This document shows positions 16,768-26,069 of a DNA stretch of 64,000 bases, piece after piece. Under the pieces are notes generated by a model, which did no database searches, was not told where the DNA came from, and saw nothing but the letters and a program-made list of their open reading frames with translations. This DNA comes from Petasospora fabianii (Eukaryota; Ascomycota; Saccharomycetes; Phaffomycetales; Wickerhamomycetaceae). The stretch's first letter is position 1, and each line of letters begins with the position of its first letter. The translations under genes and the position numbers were made by a program. The stretch is from positions 2,046,001-2,110,000 of the forward strand of contig CP048715.1 of the NCBI GenBank assembly GCA_022641835.1. Direction: 5' to 3'.

Positions 16768-19490
16768 ATGACTATGAGCTTCTTTGGTTGTTTGTTGGGC
16801 TCCCTCCTGACCCACTTGTCCGTTTTGTGGGAGCTCATATCAGAACAGCTTGCAAGGAACCACATTGACGGTTAGTACACATCAATGAGCCATTGCTCTT
16901 TGTATAAATTATAAAAGTGGACCAGATACTAACCAACAGAGGAGGCGTCAAAAGCATCTCTCCAGCATCTGAGAATGGAGAACCCCTTGATCACCTCATG
17001 GACCCCAGCTTCGATGACATGGAAGAAGACAACGATCGGGATGATTTTGTGATTCAAGAAGACATCCCATCATTTGAGAACTTTGTTCAAGACTTCAGCG
17101 AAATAGCGACCCCTGTTGTGGCTAGATGTGGTGGCATTCATGACAAACGCACTGCTCTAGCGCACCAGCTCGACACGCCTAAGGATGGTATGTCCAACAT
17201 GCAAAACATCATTCTGCGGCTTAGAACCACGAATGTAAAATATCTCAGCAGACTAGAGACAGAGGGAAGTATAGACCCTAATGAGCTTGAATGCATACAA
17301 GCGGTATTGGCATTTGGTGTCGTGGCTGTATTGGCCCTTGCTCTCCATCGAATCACGCGCAGAGGAGGCTGGCGTCATCATGGTCAAACATTCTCTATGG
17401 CTGAGTCTGAGTTCCTTACCAAAGTTTTGAATCACCAACCAAGCGAATATCATGACAATGAAGACAATGACTTTTCGGGAAACTCATCTAATGACGATGA
17501 TAATGATAACGATAAGGATGATGATGACGACGATGATAATGATGATGACGATGGTGGTGAGGATGATGTTTGGATATCATTGAGGGACTCAGAACCCTCT
17601 TTGCCATTGAGATCACTGGATAGACTGAGTGACCTTAGAAGAACCACACAGTTCAATGATGTTGATAACCCCCAAAGGGAAGCCAGTGACCTCATAAACA
17701 GAAGTAGGATCTTAGATTCAACTGCCACACCCCAACTGTCTCCATCTGAGATGACACCAAACTCGCCACCTTCTGATACATCAGCTGTTGAGTTGTCAAG
17801 ACTGTCTGACGAAATGTCTGACGGGGGCGACAGCGTTTTTACGGGTATGCCATCTACACAAACCGAATATGTAACAAATATCGGCCCCTACACATTGGAC
17901 TCAGCTAACCTGTTGGACGTTGAAGCTATTACGGCAAATGTGTTAGCGGTTCAAGATAATCAAAACGACACTTCGAATGTGAATGTGATACTTCGAGTCA
18001 CAAAGAAGAGTAAGTCTACTGATATCGCGGTATCTGCAAGGCCAAACCGGGTGGTGCATGGTCCTAGTCGCTCAATTGACTTGTTGGACTTTGGAGCTAA
18101 CGCTACTGAGCTCGAGTCCTGCGAGTCGGAGCTTCCACCTTCTCTTGGCCTTCAGACAAATGATCTTTTTGAGTGCCCAGAATCGTATTCTTTGTCCTCG
18201 CTTGTCAAATGTGATACGGAGACAGATACACCAGTACCATTTCCTATTACTACGCCAACTCCCCAACCAGAGCAGAAACTAGGCATACTGCATCAAGTAG
18301 ATCAGAACATCCATTACTGTCGGACTACAACACCAGAGCCCGCAACTTCAAAGCTAGAGGATTGCAGTAACTACAATGACACGGAATTCGAGAATGATTC
18401 AATAACTGCTGAAAATACGAATGAACTCAGACCTGTCATCTCAACTGTATCATGCACCAAACCAGAACATTTCGCTGCACAAAGAACAACCACAAGAAGG
18501 ACACCGGTTGTTGAGAATGTTGGCGGTACGATATCTCGCATACCAGTAAGATCTCCATTGAAAGACCAAACTCTAAATCTGATAAATCCTTCTCCGATTC
18601 CAAGATTCAAGATCCAAGAGACAGCTTCTCTTTCCAGAGCAGTTGATGACCACTTCTTCAAAAGAAGCTCTGACAATGATGGTGAAGCGTTTCTTCGTGA
18701 AGTCTTCGGCGATGATCCATATATTGCTGTTTCTGCCAACGCACTTGACCATATCACAGACACTGACTTTGTTCGGTGCTTGGATGTTTTTGTAGGTAAG
18801 GAGACATCGCAAAATTGGAGCTTACGTTTTGATGCCCTTGATACATTGATTGGTCATATTCGACTTCGCAAACCTGATGACTCCTACGAACACCTCCAAA
18901 AGCTCATATCCGAGCGTCTCGAAGACATACTACTGCTGGTGAACACAACTCGAAGCAAGCTTTTGGGAAAGGTGGTCATTTTTGTTAGGGATTTGGTGTT
19001 CTTTGGGAGTGACATTGCACAGTCTAATGAGAACTACGCAGTGTTACTTCACCTTCTAATTCCGCTAACGCGCACCTCACAGGCCTCGAGACATATACAG
19101 AACTTGGCAACGAAGTCCTTATGTCTTATGTTGCAAGCAATCACCACTGCAAGCTTGATTGAAAACTTTGACTTGATATTTAAACGCATCTTGAAAGAGA
19201 AGAAGATGAAAGGTGAGAAGTACGCTTGCCTTGTGATGATCAAGTTTTACATCCTTTACAACCGCTATAAGATGAATCAGTCAGATAGGGTCGCAATAAT
19301 TGACTTGATTGTGCCGTTTGTGCCAGACCTTTGTATCGACCCTTACCAGAAAACCAGGGCGGAGGTATTGGAGCTTTTCTTGATCTTTGACCGTTTAGAT
19401 GGGTATTCTCCGGAGTTGAAACACTATTACGACTGCCTTGGAACATTTCTGAGGTCACAAGTTCCTAATCCTGAAGATGGCAACTGCTAA
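16768..19490 (+). CDS. Acidic protein with CLASP/TOG-like C-terminal repeats; probable two-exon gene
   Basis: No gene name recognised. The long frame lacks an early ATG: its first is at 16998 (830 residues). I favour a spliced model: exon 1 at 16768-16870, a 71-nt intron with 5' GTTAGT (16871), a perfect TACTAAC branch (16927-16933) and a tandem acceptor CAGAG ending at 16941, then exon 2 from 16942, giving 883 residues in frame. A 47-nt intron ending at 16917 is also in phase but has no branch point. The N-terminal half is acidic and disordered, with a poly-Asp run at about residues 190-215 and Ser/Thr/Pro stretches. A hydrophobic segment AFGVVAVLALAL is near residue 130. The C-terminal about 270 residues form helical repeats starting WSLRFDALDTLIGHI, like the CLASP_N/TOG tubulin-binding fold. 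A microtubule role is a weak inference from that resemblance. Confidence 0.55.
16871..16941 (+). other. Predicted 71-nt spliceosomal intron
   Basis: 5' GTTAGT, TACTAAC at 16927-16933 and CAG then GAG just downstream. Only the second acceptor (AG at 16940-16941) keeps the frame joined to the ATG at 16768. Using the first acceptor would shift the frame and soon reach a stop. The branch adenosine lies only 7-9 nt from the AGs, closer than the 12 nt in the Mago intron. Confidence 0.5.
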
Positions 19491-19863
19491 TCAATGAAGA
19501 ACCTCTATAAGTGGAAGAGAGCCTAGGTCTTTCGACCAAGGCTCAATATCATGGTGAGCTATTGCTGTGGTTTCCCTAAACATGCGTCAGCGATTGTGTG
19601 GCCGGTTTGAATTGTAGCAGTGATGTATACCAACTGGCAACGCAAGAGAGAGTGTGTGAGAGAGAGAGTCAATGACGATAATGGTATTACCCGGAAAATC
19701 TGCGGCTCGGCCGGAGTTACCCCAGATTCCGGGTCCCTTGCTCTCAGTCCCTGCGAGAATTCGGGCGGTCTGGACACATCCCATCGCTTACATATATAAG
19801 AGCGAGATGATTCTCGAACTCATGCAGCCTTGAAGCATCCATACCAATCTGTAGAGAACCAAC
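19491..19863 (+). promoter_or_regulatory. Promoter region of XYL2 with TATA box and Reb1-type site
   Basis: A 373-bp gap. A TATATAAG box at 19793-19800 lies about 65 bp before the XYL2 ATG, the usual yeast distance. TTACCCG at 19687-19693 matches the Reb1 core in reverse. A GA-rich run (AGAGAGAGTGTGTGAGAGAGAGA-like) covers 19646-19670. Confidence 0.6.
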
Positions 19864-20952
19864 ATGTCTGATAACCCATCCGTCGTTCTTAAGAAAGTCA
19901 ACGAAATTATCACAGAGGACAGACCTGTGCCTGAGATCACAGATGATCGTTACGTAAAGGTAGCCATCAAGAAGACGGGCATCTGTGGTTCGGACATTCA
20001 TTACTACACTCACGGAAAAATTGGGTCATTTGTCTTGGAGAGGCCAATGGTTCTCGGTCATGAGTCCTCTGGTATTGTCGCTGAAGTTGGTAAGCTCGTC
20101 ACTAGAGTTAAGGTGGGTGACCGAGTTGCTATTGAGCCAGGTGTCCCATCTAGATACAGTGACGAGTACAAGACTGGTAAGTACAACTTGTGCCCATGTA
20201 TGGCGTTTGCTGCCACTCCACCATACGATGGTACTCTGGCCCGGTACTATTTAGCTCCAGAAGACTTCCTAGTCAAGCTACCGGACAACGTGTCTTTGGA
20301 AGAAGGTGCTCTTGTAGAGCCATTGTCTGTTGCTGTGCATGCTTCCAAACTTGCTGCTGTCAAGTTTAACTCAAAGGTTGCCGTGTTTGGTGCTGGTCCA
20401 GTTGGTCTCTTGACTGCAGGCTGTGTCAGAGCTCTCGGTGCTACGCAAGTGCTTGTGCTTGACATCTTCGAATCTAAACTTGAACTGGCCAAGAAAATTG
20501 GTGCAACTCATACCCTGAACTCTCGAAAGGTTAAGGATCTCGGTTCGAAGGTTAAAGAAATCCTCGGTGAGCTTCCTGACACAGTTATCGAATGCTCCGG
20601 TGCTGAAGTTGCAATTAGAAGTGGTATCGATATTCTCAAGTCGGGGGGCCACTTCGTCCAAGTTGGAATGGGTAAAGATAATATCAACTTCCCAATTGGA
20701 AAGGTTATTGAGAAGGAGCTCAACGTGAAGGGAAATTTCAGATATTGCTGGGGTGATTACCAGGATGCTGTGGACTTGATTGCTTCGGGAAAGATCAATG
20801 TAAAATGCATCGTGTCTCACAGATACAAGTTCAAAGATGCTAAAGCAGCTTATGATAACATCGTTGAGAACGGTGATGTTGTCAAGACAATCATCGATGG
20901 CCCAGAGGACAACGAATTCGAGTACAGTCAGAAAAGAACCAGCCGTCTTTAA
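19864..20952 (+). CDS. XYL2: Xylitol/sorbitol dehydrogenase (polyol dehydrogenase), with SRL C-terminus
   Basis: 362 residues. Zinc-dependent medium-chain dehydrogenase that oxidises xylitol to D-xylulose (and sorbitol to fructose) with NAD+. Catalytic zinc residues: C41 in GICGSD, H66-E67 in GHESSG and E152 in ALVEPLSV. Rossmann motif GAGPVG at 176-181, with an acidic residue (D200 in VLDIF) after the second strand, as expected for NAD+ preference. Of the four structural-zinc cysteines only the pair at 110/112 (LCPCMAF) is suggested, so the structural zinc is probably absent, as in Scheffersomyces Xyl2. A C-terminal extension of about ten residues ends in SRL, a match to the peroxisomal PTS1 consensus. 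The ATG at 19864 begins the family N-terminus MSDNPSVVLKKV. Codon bias is strong, with TATA about 65 bp upstream. SOR1-type sorbitol dehydrogenase is the alternative name. Confidence 0.93.
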   Translation: MSDNPSVVLKKVNEIITEDRPVPEITDDRYVKVAIKKTGICGSDIHYYTHGKIGSFVLERPMVLGHESSGIVAEVGKLVTRVKVGDRVAIEPGVPSRYSDEYKTGKYNLCPCMAFAATPPYDGTLARYYLAPEDFLVKLPDNVSLEEGALVEPLSVAVHASKLAAVKFNSKVAVFGAGPVGLLTAGCVRALGATQVLVLDIFESKLELAKKIGATHTLNSRKVKDLGSKVKEILGELPDTVIECSGAEVAIRSGIDILKSGGHFVQVGMGKDNINFPIGKVIEKELNVKGNFRYCWGDYQDAVDLIASGKINVKCIVSHRYKFKDAKAAYDNIVENGDVVKTIIDGPEDNEFEYSQKRTSRL

Positions 20953-21301
20953 GAACGTGCTATTTCAGTCACCAAGACCATGGTATTGACTACCCCTTGT
21001 GGCTGCGGCTCTACATCTCAATCATTGTATAAAAATGCTCTTATTTTAATAGAAGGATTACGAGGTAACGTTTGTGGACTGGTACCGGAAGACCCGCGAT
21101 CACGTGCAACTCGTCAAAAAAATCAGCTCCAAGCATAAAATCAAAATGTTTCGACTTCGGCGTTCTTTGAGTTGTTAAGACGGTTGTTACCTTCCATTCC
21201 GAAGTGCATAAGGTAGAAACACTTCTACTGGATCCATTACTTGCTCCTTTCTGCAGTGTCCATCAGCCATTCCCTAAGAGCCTTGCCAACCCAGCCCAGG
21301 C
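20953..21301 (+). promoter_or_regulatory. NAM7 upstream region with CACGTG (Cbf1-type) site
   Basis: A 349-bp gap between XYL2 and NAM7. A TCACGTG E-box (CACGTG at 21101-21106) lies about 200 bp before NAM7. Cbf1 binds this core in yeasts; its use here is inferred. No other gene seen. Confidence 0.45.
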
Positions 21302-24300
21302 ATGGATCCCAACATCCTTTTCTCGCATCAGACTGAGAACAGGTCCGGAGCAGCTTCTTCCATTGTTTCAAGTAACGAATCAGAGGATGAGGGCGGTTCA
21401 AAGAATCCCTCGTACTCAAGGTCATTCAATGACGTGAACCCCGAATTTGAGGATGATGGTCTCTCAGATTCCGATGACTTCTCAGATGGCGATGACCTAT
21501 CGGATACTGCTATCGAGGCATTCCACATCGACAATGAGGAGGATCTACCAGAACACGCGTGTGCCTACTGTGGTATCCATGCTTGCAACTCTGTAGTTCA
21601 GTGCAAACACTGTGAGAAGTGGTTTTGCAACAGTAAGGGCTCTTCAACTTCCTCCCATATCATCACACATTTGGTTATGTCCAAACACAATTCTGTCGCC
21701 TTGCACCCAGACTCCGAACTCGGTGATGACACCTTAGAATGTTATCATTGTGGAAACAAAAATGTCTTTGTTCTGGGGTTGATCTCTGCCAAATCGGAGG
21801 CAGTGATGGTTATGCTGTGTCGATTGCCCTGCTCTCAAGCCAAGGACTCTAGATGGGACAGTACCGAGTGGCAAGCACTCATTGAGAACCGAGAATTTGT
21901 TTCATGGATTGCTCACAAGCCAACGGAGGAAGATTCCATCAACTGTCGCATGATATCAAACTCTCAGATCGCTAAGCTTGAAGCGAAATGGAGGCTGAAC
22001 AAAGATGCCACGATTGCTGATGTCGATAATGTCGAAGAAGAAGACGAGAAAGTAGAGCCAATCTTGCTAAGATACGAAGATGCTTATGGCCATCAGCGTG
22101 CCTTTGGTCCTCTCGTCCAGCGTGAGGCTGATTGCGATAAGGCACTCAAGGAGTCTCAAGCACTGGAGCACATTTCGGTCAGATGGTCCATTGCACTCAA
22201 CAACAAGCATCTTGCCTCCTTTGCCCTATCTACTTTTGAGTCATCATCTCTCAAAGTTGCTGTTGGTGATGAGATGATCCTCAGATATGCTGGTATCGGA
22301 CATGCTCCTTGGGAAGGAAAAGGTTTCATCATCCGTACTCCATCCTCTCATCAGGAAGAGTTCACGCTAGAACTTATTGACACCAAGACACCACCGCCTA
22401 CAACTCTCACCACAGACTTCACTGCAGAGTTTGTGTGGAAGGGCACCCCTTACGAGCGTATGCAGAATGCTCTGAGGTCGTTTGCTGTTGATCCAAAGTC
22501 TGTCAGTGCTTACCTTTACAAGAGACTGCTGGGTCATCAAATTGAGCAAGAGGTTGAATTTGACGTCAGTCTGCCTCAAAAGGTCTCTGTAACAGGATAT
22601 GCCGAGCTCAACTTGTCTCAGGCGAATGCAGTCAAGGCTGTGTTGAAAAAGCCTCTTTCGTTGATCCAAGGTCCTCCAGGTACTGGTAAGACAGTTACGT
22701 CTGCTACAATTGTTTACCACTTGACCAAACTCAACGCCAAGGAAAAGATCCTTGTTTGTGCCCCATCTAATGTTGCGGTTGACCATCTTGCTGAAAAGCT
22801 GGAGTCATTAGGACTGAACATTGTCAGATTAACGGCTAGATCCAGAGAGGATGTTGACTGCTCCGTGGAACATCTATCCTTGAATAACCTTGTCGCTAAG
22901 AATGCTGTGGGTGAGTTGAAGAAGCTGTTGAAACTGCGAGGGGAACTCGGTGAATTGTCTGCCGAAGATACCACCACATTCTTCCGTCTCTTCAGAAAGA
23001 AGGAGCGTGCCATTCTTAAAAACGCTGATGTCGTCTGTTGTACTTGCATAGGTGCTGGTGACATACGTCTTCATAACATGACTTTCAGTGCTGTCTTGAT
23101 CGATGAGGTCACTCAGGCCTCCGAACCAGAGTGTCTTGTCCCTATCGTTCATGGTGCTAAGCAAGTCATTCTTGTCGGTGATCATCAGCAGCTCGGTCCG
23201 GTCATCTTAGATAAAAGAGCTGCCGAAGCTGGCTTGAAGCAGTCCTTGTTCGAGAGATTGATCCACTTAAATCATATTCCTATCAGACTGGAAGTTCAGT
23301 ACAGAATGAATCCATGTCTTGCTGAGTTTGCATCAAACATGTTTTACGAAGGTGACTTGCATAGTGGTGTTACCAAGGAAGATCGTCGTATGAGCTGCAA
23401 ATTCCCATGGCCTGTGCCTGATACGCCGATGATGTTCTGGGCCAATTATGGTCGTGAGGAGATCTCTGCTACTGGTACCTCTTACTTGAACAGGATCGAG
23501 GCAATGAATTGTGAGAGAGTTATCACTAGACTTTTCAGAGAAGGTGTGAAACCAGAACAGATTGGTGTTATTACCCCATACGAAGGTCAAAGAGCCTACA
23601 TTGTTAGTTATATGACCATGAATGGCTCCATGGACAAGGATCTCTACCTTGATGTTGAGGTTGCTTCTGTTGATGCTTTCCAGGGAAGAGAGAAGGACTT
23701 CATTGTATTTTCTTGTGCTCGTGCTAACGAGGGGCAGAATATTGGTTTCCTCCGTGATCCACGTCGTTTGAATGTCGCTTTGACACGTGCCAAGTACGGC
23801 TTGATCGTTCTCGGTAACCCAAGAACTCTCAAAAAGAACCACCTGTGGAACCAGCTGCTTCTACACTTCAGAGAAAATGGATGTCTTGTTGAAGGTCCAT
23901 TGGATAACCTGCAGCTCTCCAGTGCTCCACTGGAGAACTTTGCTAAAAACTTTAGGGCCAACAAGCACAGACAGGAGTACGAGCAGTATGGATTCGCTGC
24001 TTCCACCATCCAGGGCGGCTCTACCATTCATGATTACGACACTGCATCATTGGTGTCATTTGTTCCCGGGTCTGATGCTTCTTTCGCCAGAGGCAACAGT
24101 TCAGTTTACCCGGCTTTCTTTAATAAGAACATATGGCCATCAATCGCTGACTCATACGATGGTAAGGACAATAAGAAGAATGAGGGCCAGTCTGCTGGTG
24201 ACGATAGTGATTCTGAGACTGAAAAGAAGTACAATCCAGATAGACAGATCAACTCTGCCTTCTCCGGTAAGTTGGACAAAATGGATGAGAGGCTAGCACA

Positions 24301-24352
24301 GACTCTCAAAGCTATGAATTTGAACGGCGGCTTCGGTAATCGCTTTGGTTAA
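21302..24352 (+). CDS. NAM7: NAM7/UPF1 RNA helicase of nonsense-mediated decay
   Basis: 1016 residues. The ATP-dependent SF1 helicase that, with Upf2 and Upf3, marks mRNAs with premature stops for decay in the cytoplasm. An acidic Ser-rich N-terminus (1-80) is followed by the Upf1 Cys/His-rich zinc domain (about 80-175: HACAYCGIHAC, QCKHCEKWFC, CYHCGNKN, LCRLPC) that binds Upf2. Stalk and 1B domain (about 215-400) are followed by the helicase core with Walker A GPPGTGKT (from residue 457), motif II DEVTQASEPE (about 601), motif III GDHQQLGPV, VQYRMNP, VASVDAFQGREKD and the ARANEGQNIG/RRLNVALTRAK motifs. The C-terminal tail is acidic. The conserved Leu in VMLCR is encoded by CTG, evidence that CUG means Leu here. 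Length is near S. cerevisiae Nam7 (971). Confidence 0.97.
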   Translation: MDPNILFSHQTENRSGAASSIVSSNESEDEGGSKNPSYSRSFNDVNPEFEDDGLSDSDDFSDGDDLSDTAIEAFHIDNEEDLPEHACAYCGIHACNSVVQCKHCEKWFCNSKGSSTSSHIITHLVMSKHNSVALHPDSELGDDTLECYHCGNKNVFVLGLISAKSEAVMVMLCRLPCSQAKDSRWDSTEWQALIENREFVSWIAHKPTEEDSINCRMISNSQIAKLEAKWRLNKDATIADVDNVEEEDEKVEPILLRYEDAYGHQRAFGPLVQREADCDKALKESQALEHISVRWSIALNNKHLASFALSTFESSSLKVAVGDEMILRYAGIGHAPWEGKGFIIRTPSSHQEEFTLELIDTKTPPPTTLTTDFTAEFVWKGTPYERMQNALRSFAVDPKSVSAYLYKRLLGHQIEQEVEFDVSLPQKVSVTGYAELNLSQANAVKAVLKKPLSLIQGPPGTGKTVTSATIVYHLTKLNAKEKILVCAPSNVAVDHLAEKLESLGLNIVRLTARSREDVDCSVEHLSLNNLVAKNAVGELKKLLKLRGELGELSAEDTTTFFRLFRKKERAILKNADVVCCTCIGAGDIRLHNMTFSAVLIDEVTQASEPECLVPIVHGAKQVILVGDHQQLGPVILDKRAAEAGLKQSLFERLIHLNHIPIRLEVQYRMNPCLAEFASNMFYEGDLHSGVTKEDRRMSCKFPWPVPDTPMMFWANYGREEISATGTSYLNRIEAMNCERVITRLFREGVKPEQIGVITPYEGQRAYIVSYMTMNGSMDKDLYLDVEVASVDAFQGREKDFIVFSCARANEGQNIGFLRDPRRLNVALTRAKYGLIVLGNPRTLKKNHLWNQLLLHFRENGCLVEGPLDNLQLSSAPLENFAKNFRANKHRQEYEQYGFAASTIQGGSTIHDYDTASLVSFVPGSDASFARGNSSVYPAFFNKNIWPSIADSYDGKDNKKNEGQSAGDDSDSETEKKYNPDRQINSAFSGKLDKMDERLAQTLKAMNLNGGFGNRFG

Positions 24353-24617
24353 GCATAGATTTATATGATGCTCAAACCAATATAAAGAGCAAAGCACTGC
24401 TACTGACTTGTAGACCCATCTTCTTATAAGCCCTTGAGGATGATTCGCGGTGTCCGGGTTTATGAGCCAATCGTTGCCTTGGACCGCCATGAACTGACAT
24501 CAGCTAAGACTGAGTCGTAAGCTTGTTGGGAGGTTAGAAGTCGAACTGTTGGAATCTACGCATCCCTACATATAAGGCTTATAGTTAAGGCAGGGATCTA
24601 CCCAGACGGCTGCTAAT

Positions 24618-26045
24618 ATGTCAACCCCAGGAGCTGTATCAACCGATGTTATCATCATTGGTGGAGGCATCGGGGGACTTAAAGCTGCTTTGACCCTTCA
24701 AGATAATGATATCCCATACATCCTCCTAGAAGCACAGGACCGTCTTGGTGGCCGTCTGAAAACCGTAAAAGGTCAAAATGGAAAGTATGATATTGGTGCG
24801 AGCTGGTTCCACGAGACTCTAAACAATGCTCTCTTCGATGAAGAGAACACGCTTGATGATGGAAAGGGGCCAAAGTGGTTTTACGACGACGCACCGATAC
24901 GTGTCATTGATCAACATGGCGAGGTTTCACCTATGCTAAAGCTAGGAAGCATTTCCAATGAGATTGTGCGATATGTTGAGATGGAGTGCTACAAAAATCT
25001 GGACACAGATAAGTCCTTCCATGACACCATGGTCCAATACTTGACTGAAAGGAAGCATTTACTACTCGATGAACAGATTTCCCGGGCAATTGAGTACGTG
25101 AGAAGTCTTGAACTATGGCACGGTGTTGACGTGCAAAGATTAAGTGCCAAATACTCCCCGATTGATCACGAAGGGAGAGACGCTCTTGCCTTGAACTACG
25201 ACAGAGTCCTCGCAAGACATGTGAACAGATTGGACAATTCATCATTCAAGCTTTCTACACCGATCACATCCATTGAGCGACTAAATCACGGAAGAAATGT
25301 CAGGGTCACTGCAAAGAATGGTACTTTATACGAGGCCAAGTATTGTATTGTAACGGTTCCTCAGTCAGTATTACAGATTCCCCAGGGTGAAACCGGAAAC
25401 ATATCTTTCACACCGCCTCTTCCGAAGCCTATAAGAGATTCTTTGAGGACTATGCATTTTGGTGCTCTTGGTAAGGTGATTCTAGAATTTGACGAAACCT
25501 TCTGGCCAACAGATCATGAACGTGTCCTAGCTCTCGCTAGTGCTCCAAACGGATTTTTAGAAGCCATCAAGAATGGCACAGAGGTGCCAAAGATCTCAGG
25601 CTCGGTTCCACAAACTTGGCAGTATCCGATACTGGCCCTGAACTTTGCAACATCATTCAGCAAGCCATCTCTTGTTGTCCTCACTCAATCACCTGTGACT
25701 GACTTCCTGGAAGCCAATACAGATAAAGCATGGCCATACCTCAAGCCAATCATCCAAACAATGGCGAAGAAAACAGAGATTCCAACACCTTCCAACGTCA
25801 TTGTTAGTGATTGGACCCAGAACGAATTTCAAAGAGGAAGCTATACAGCATGTTATCCAGGAGATGATCCGGCCGCATCTGTTATTGCATTTGAGTCCGG
25901 CTTTGGTAATGTTCGTTTTGCTGGTGAGCACACCGTTCTTGAAGGCGCAGGCTGTGTCCATGGCGCCTGGAATAGTGGTAAGAGAGAAGCCAACTACATC
26001 ATAGAGCACATTAAGACTGGATACACCGGTTTGAACTTTGGGTAG
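24618..26045 (+). CDS. FMS1: FAD-dependent polyamine oxidase, FMS1/CBP1-like
   Basis: 475 residues. Flavin amine oxidase; S. cerevisiae Fms1 converts spermine to spermidine and 3-aminopropanal, feeding pantothenate synthesis and hypusination. The dinucleotide-binding motif IIIGGGIGGLKAAL is at about 12-25, with the second FAD motif DRLGGRLKT (41-49), the GASWFHE substrate-region motif and the closing FAD motif VRFAGEHTVLEGAGCVHGAWNSG. The family's complete length is kept. The C-terminus GLNFG is not a peroxisomal signal, so a cytosolic location is likely. Start ATG at 24618, with TATAAGG about 45 bp upstream. Convergent with CTF18, with stops only 24 bp apart. The exact substrate (spermine or N-acetylspermine) cannot be read from sequence. 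Confidence 0.88.
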   Translation: MSTPGAVSTDVIIIGGGIGGLKAALTLQDNDIPYILLEAQDRLGGRLKTVKGQNGKYDIGASWFHETLNNALFDEENTLDDGKGPKWFYDDAPIRVIDQHGEVSPMLKLGSISNEIVRYVEMECYKNLDTDKSFHDTMVQYLTERKHLLLDEQISRAIEYVRSLELWHGVDVQRLSAKYSPIDHEGRDALALNYDRVLARHVNRLDNSSFKLSTPITSIERLNHGRNVRVTAKNGTLYEAKYCIVTVPQSVLQIPQGETGNISFTPPLPKPIRDSLRTMHFGALGKVILEFDETFWPTDHERVLALASAPNGFLEAIKNGTEVPKISGSVPQTWQYPILALNFATSFSKPSLVVLTQSPVTDFLEANTDKAWPYLKPIIQTMAKKTEIPTPSNVIVSDWTQNEFQRGSYTACYPGDDPAASVIAFESGFGNVRFAGEHTVLEGAGCVHGAWNSGKREANYIIEHIKTGYTGLNFG

Positions 26046-26069
26046 ACTATAGATTCATGATACAGTTCT

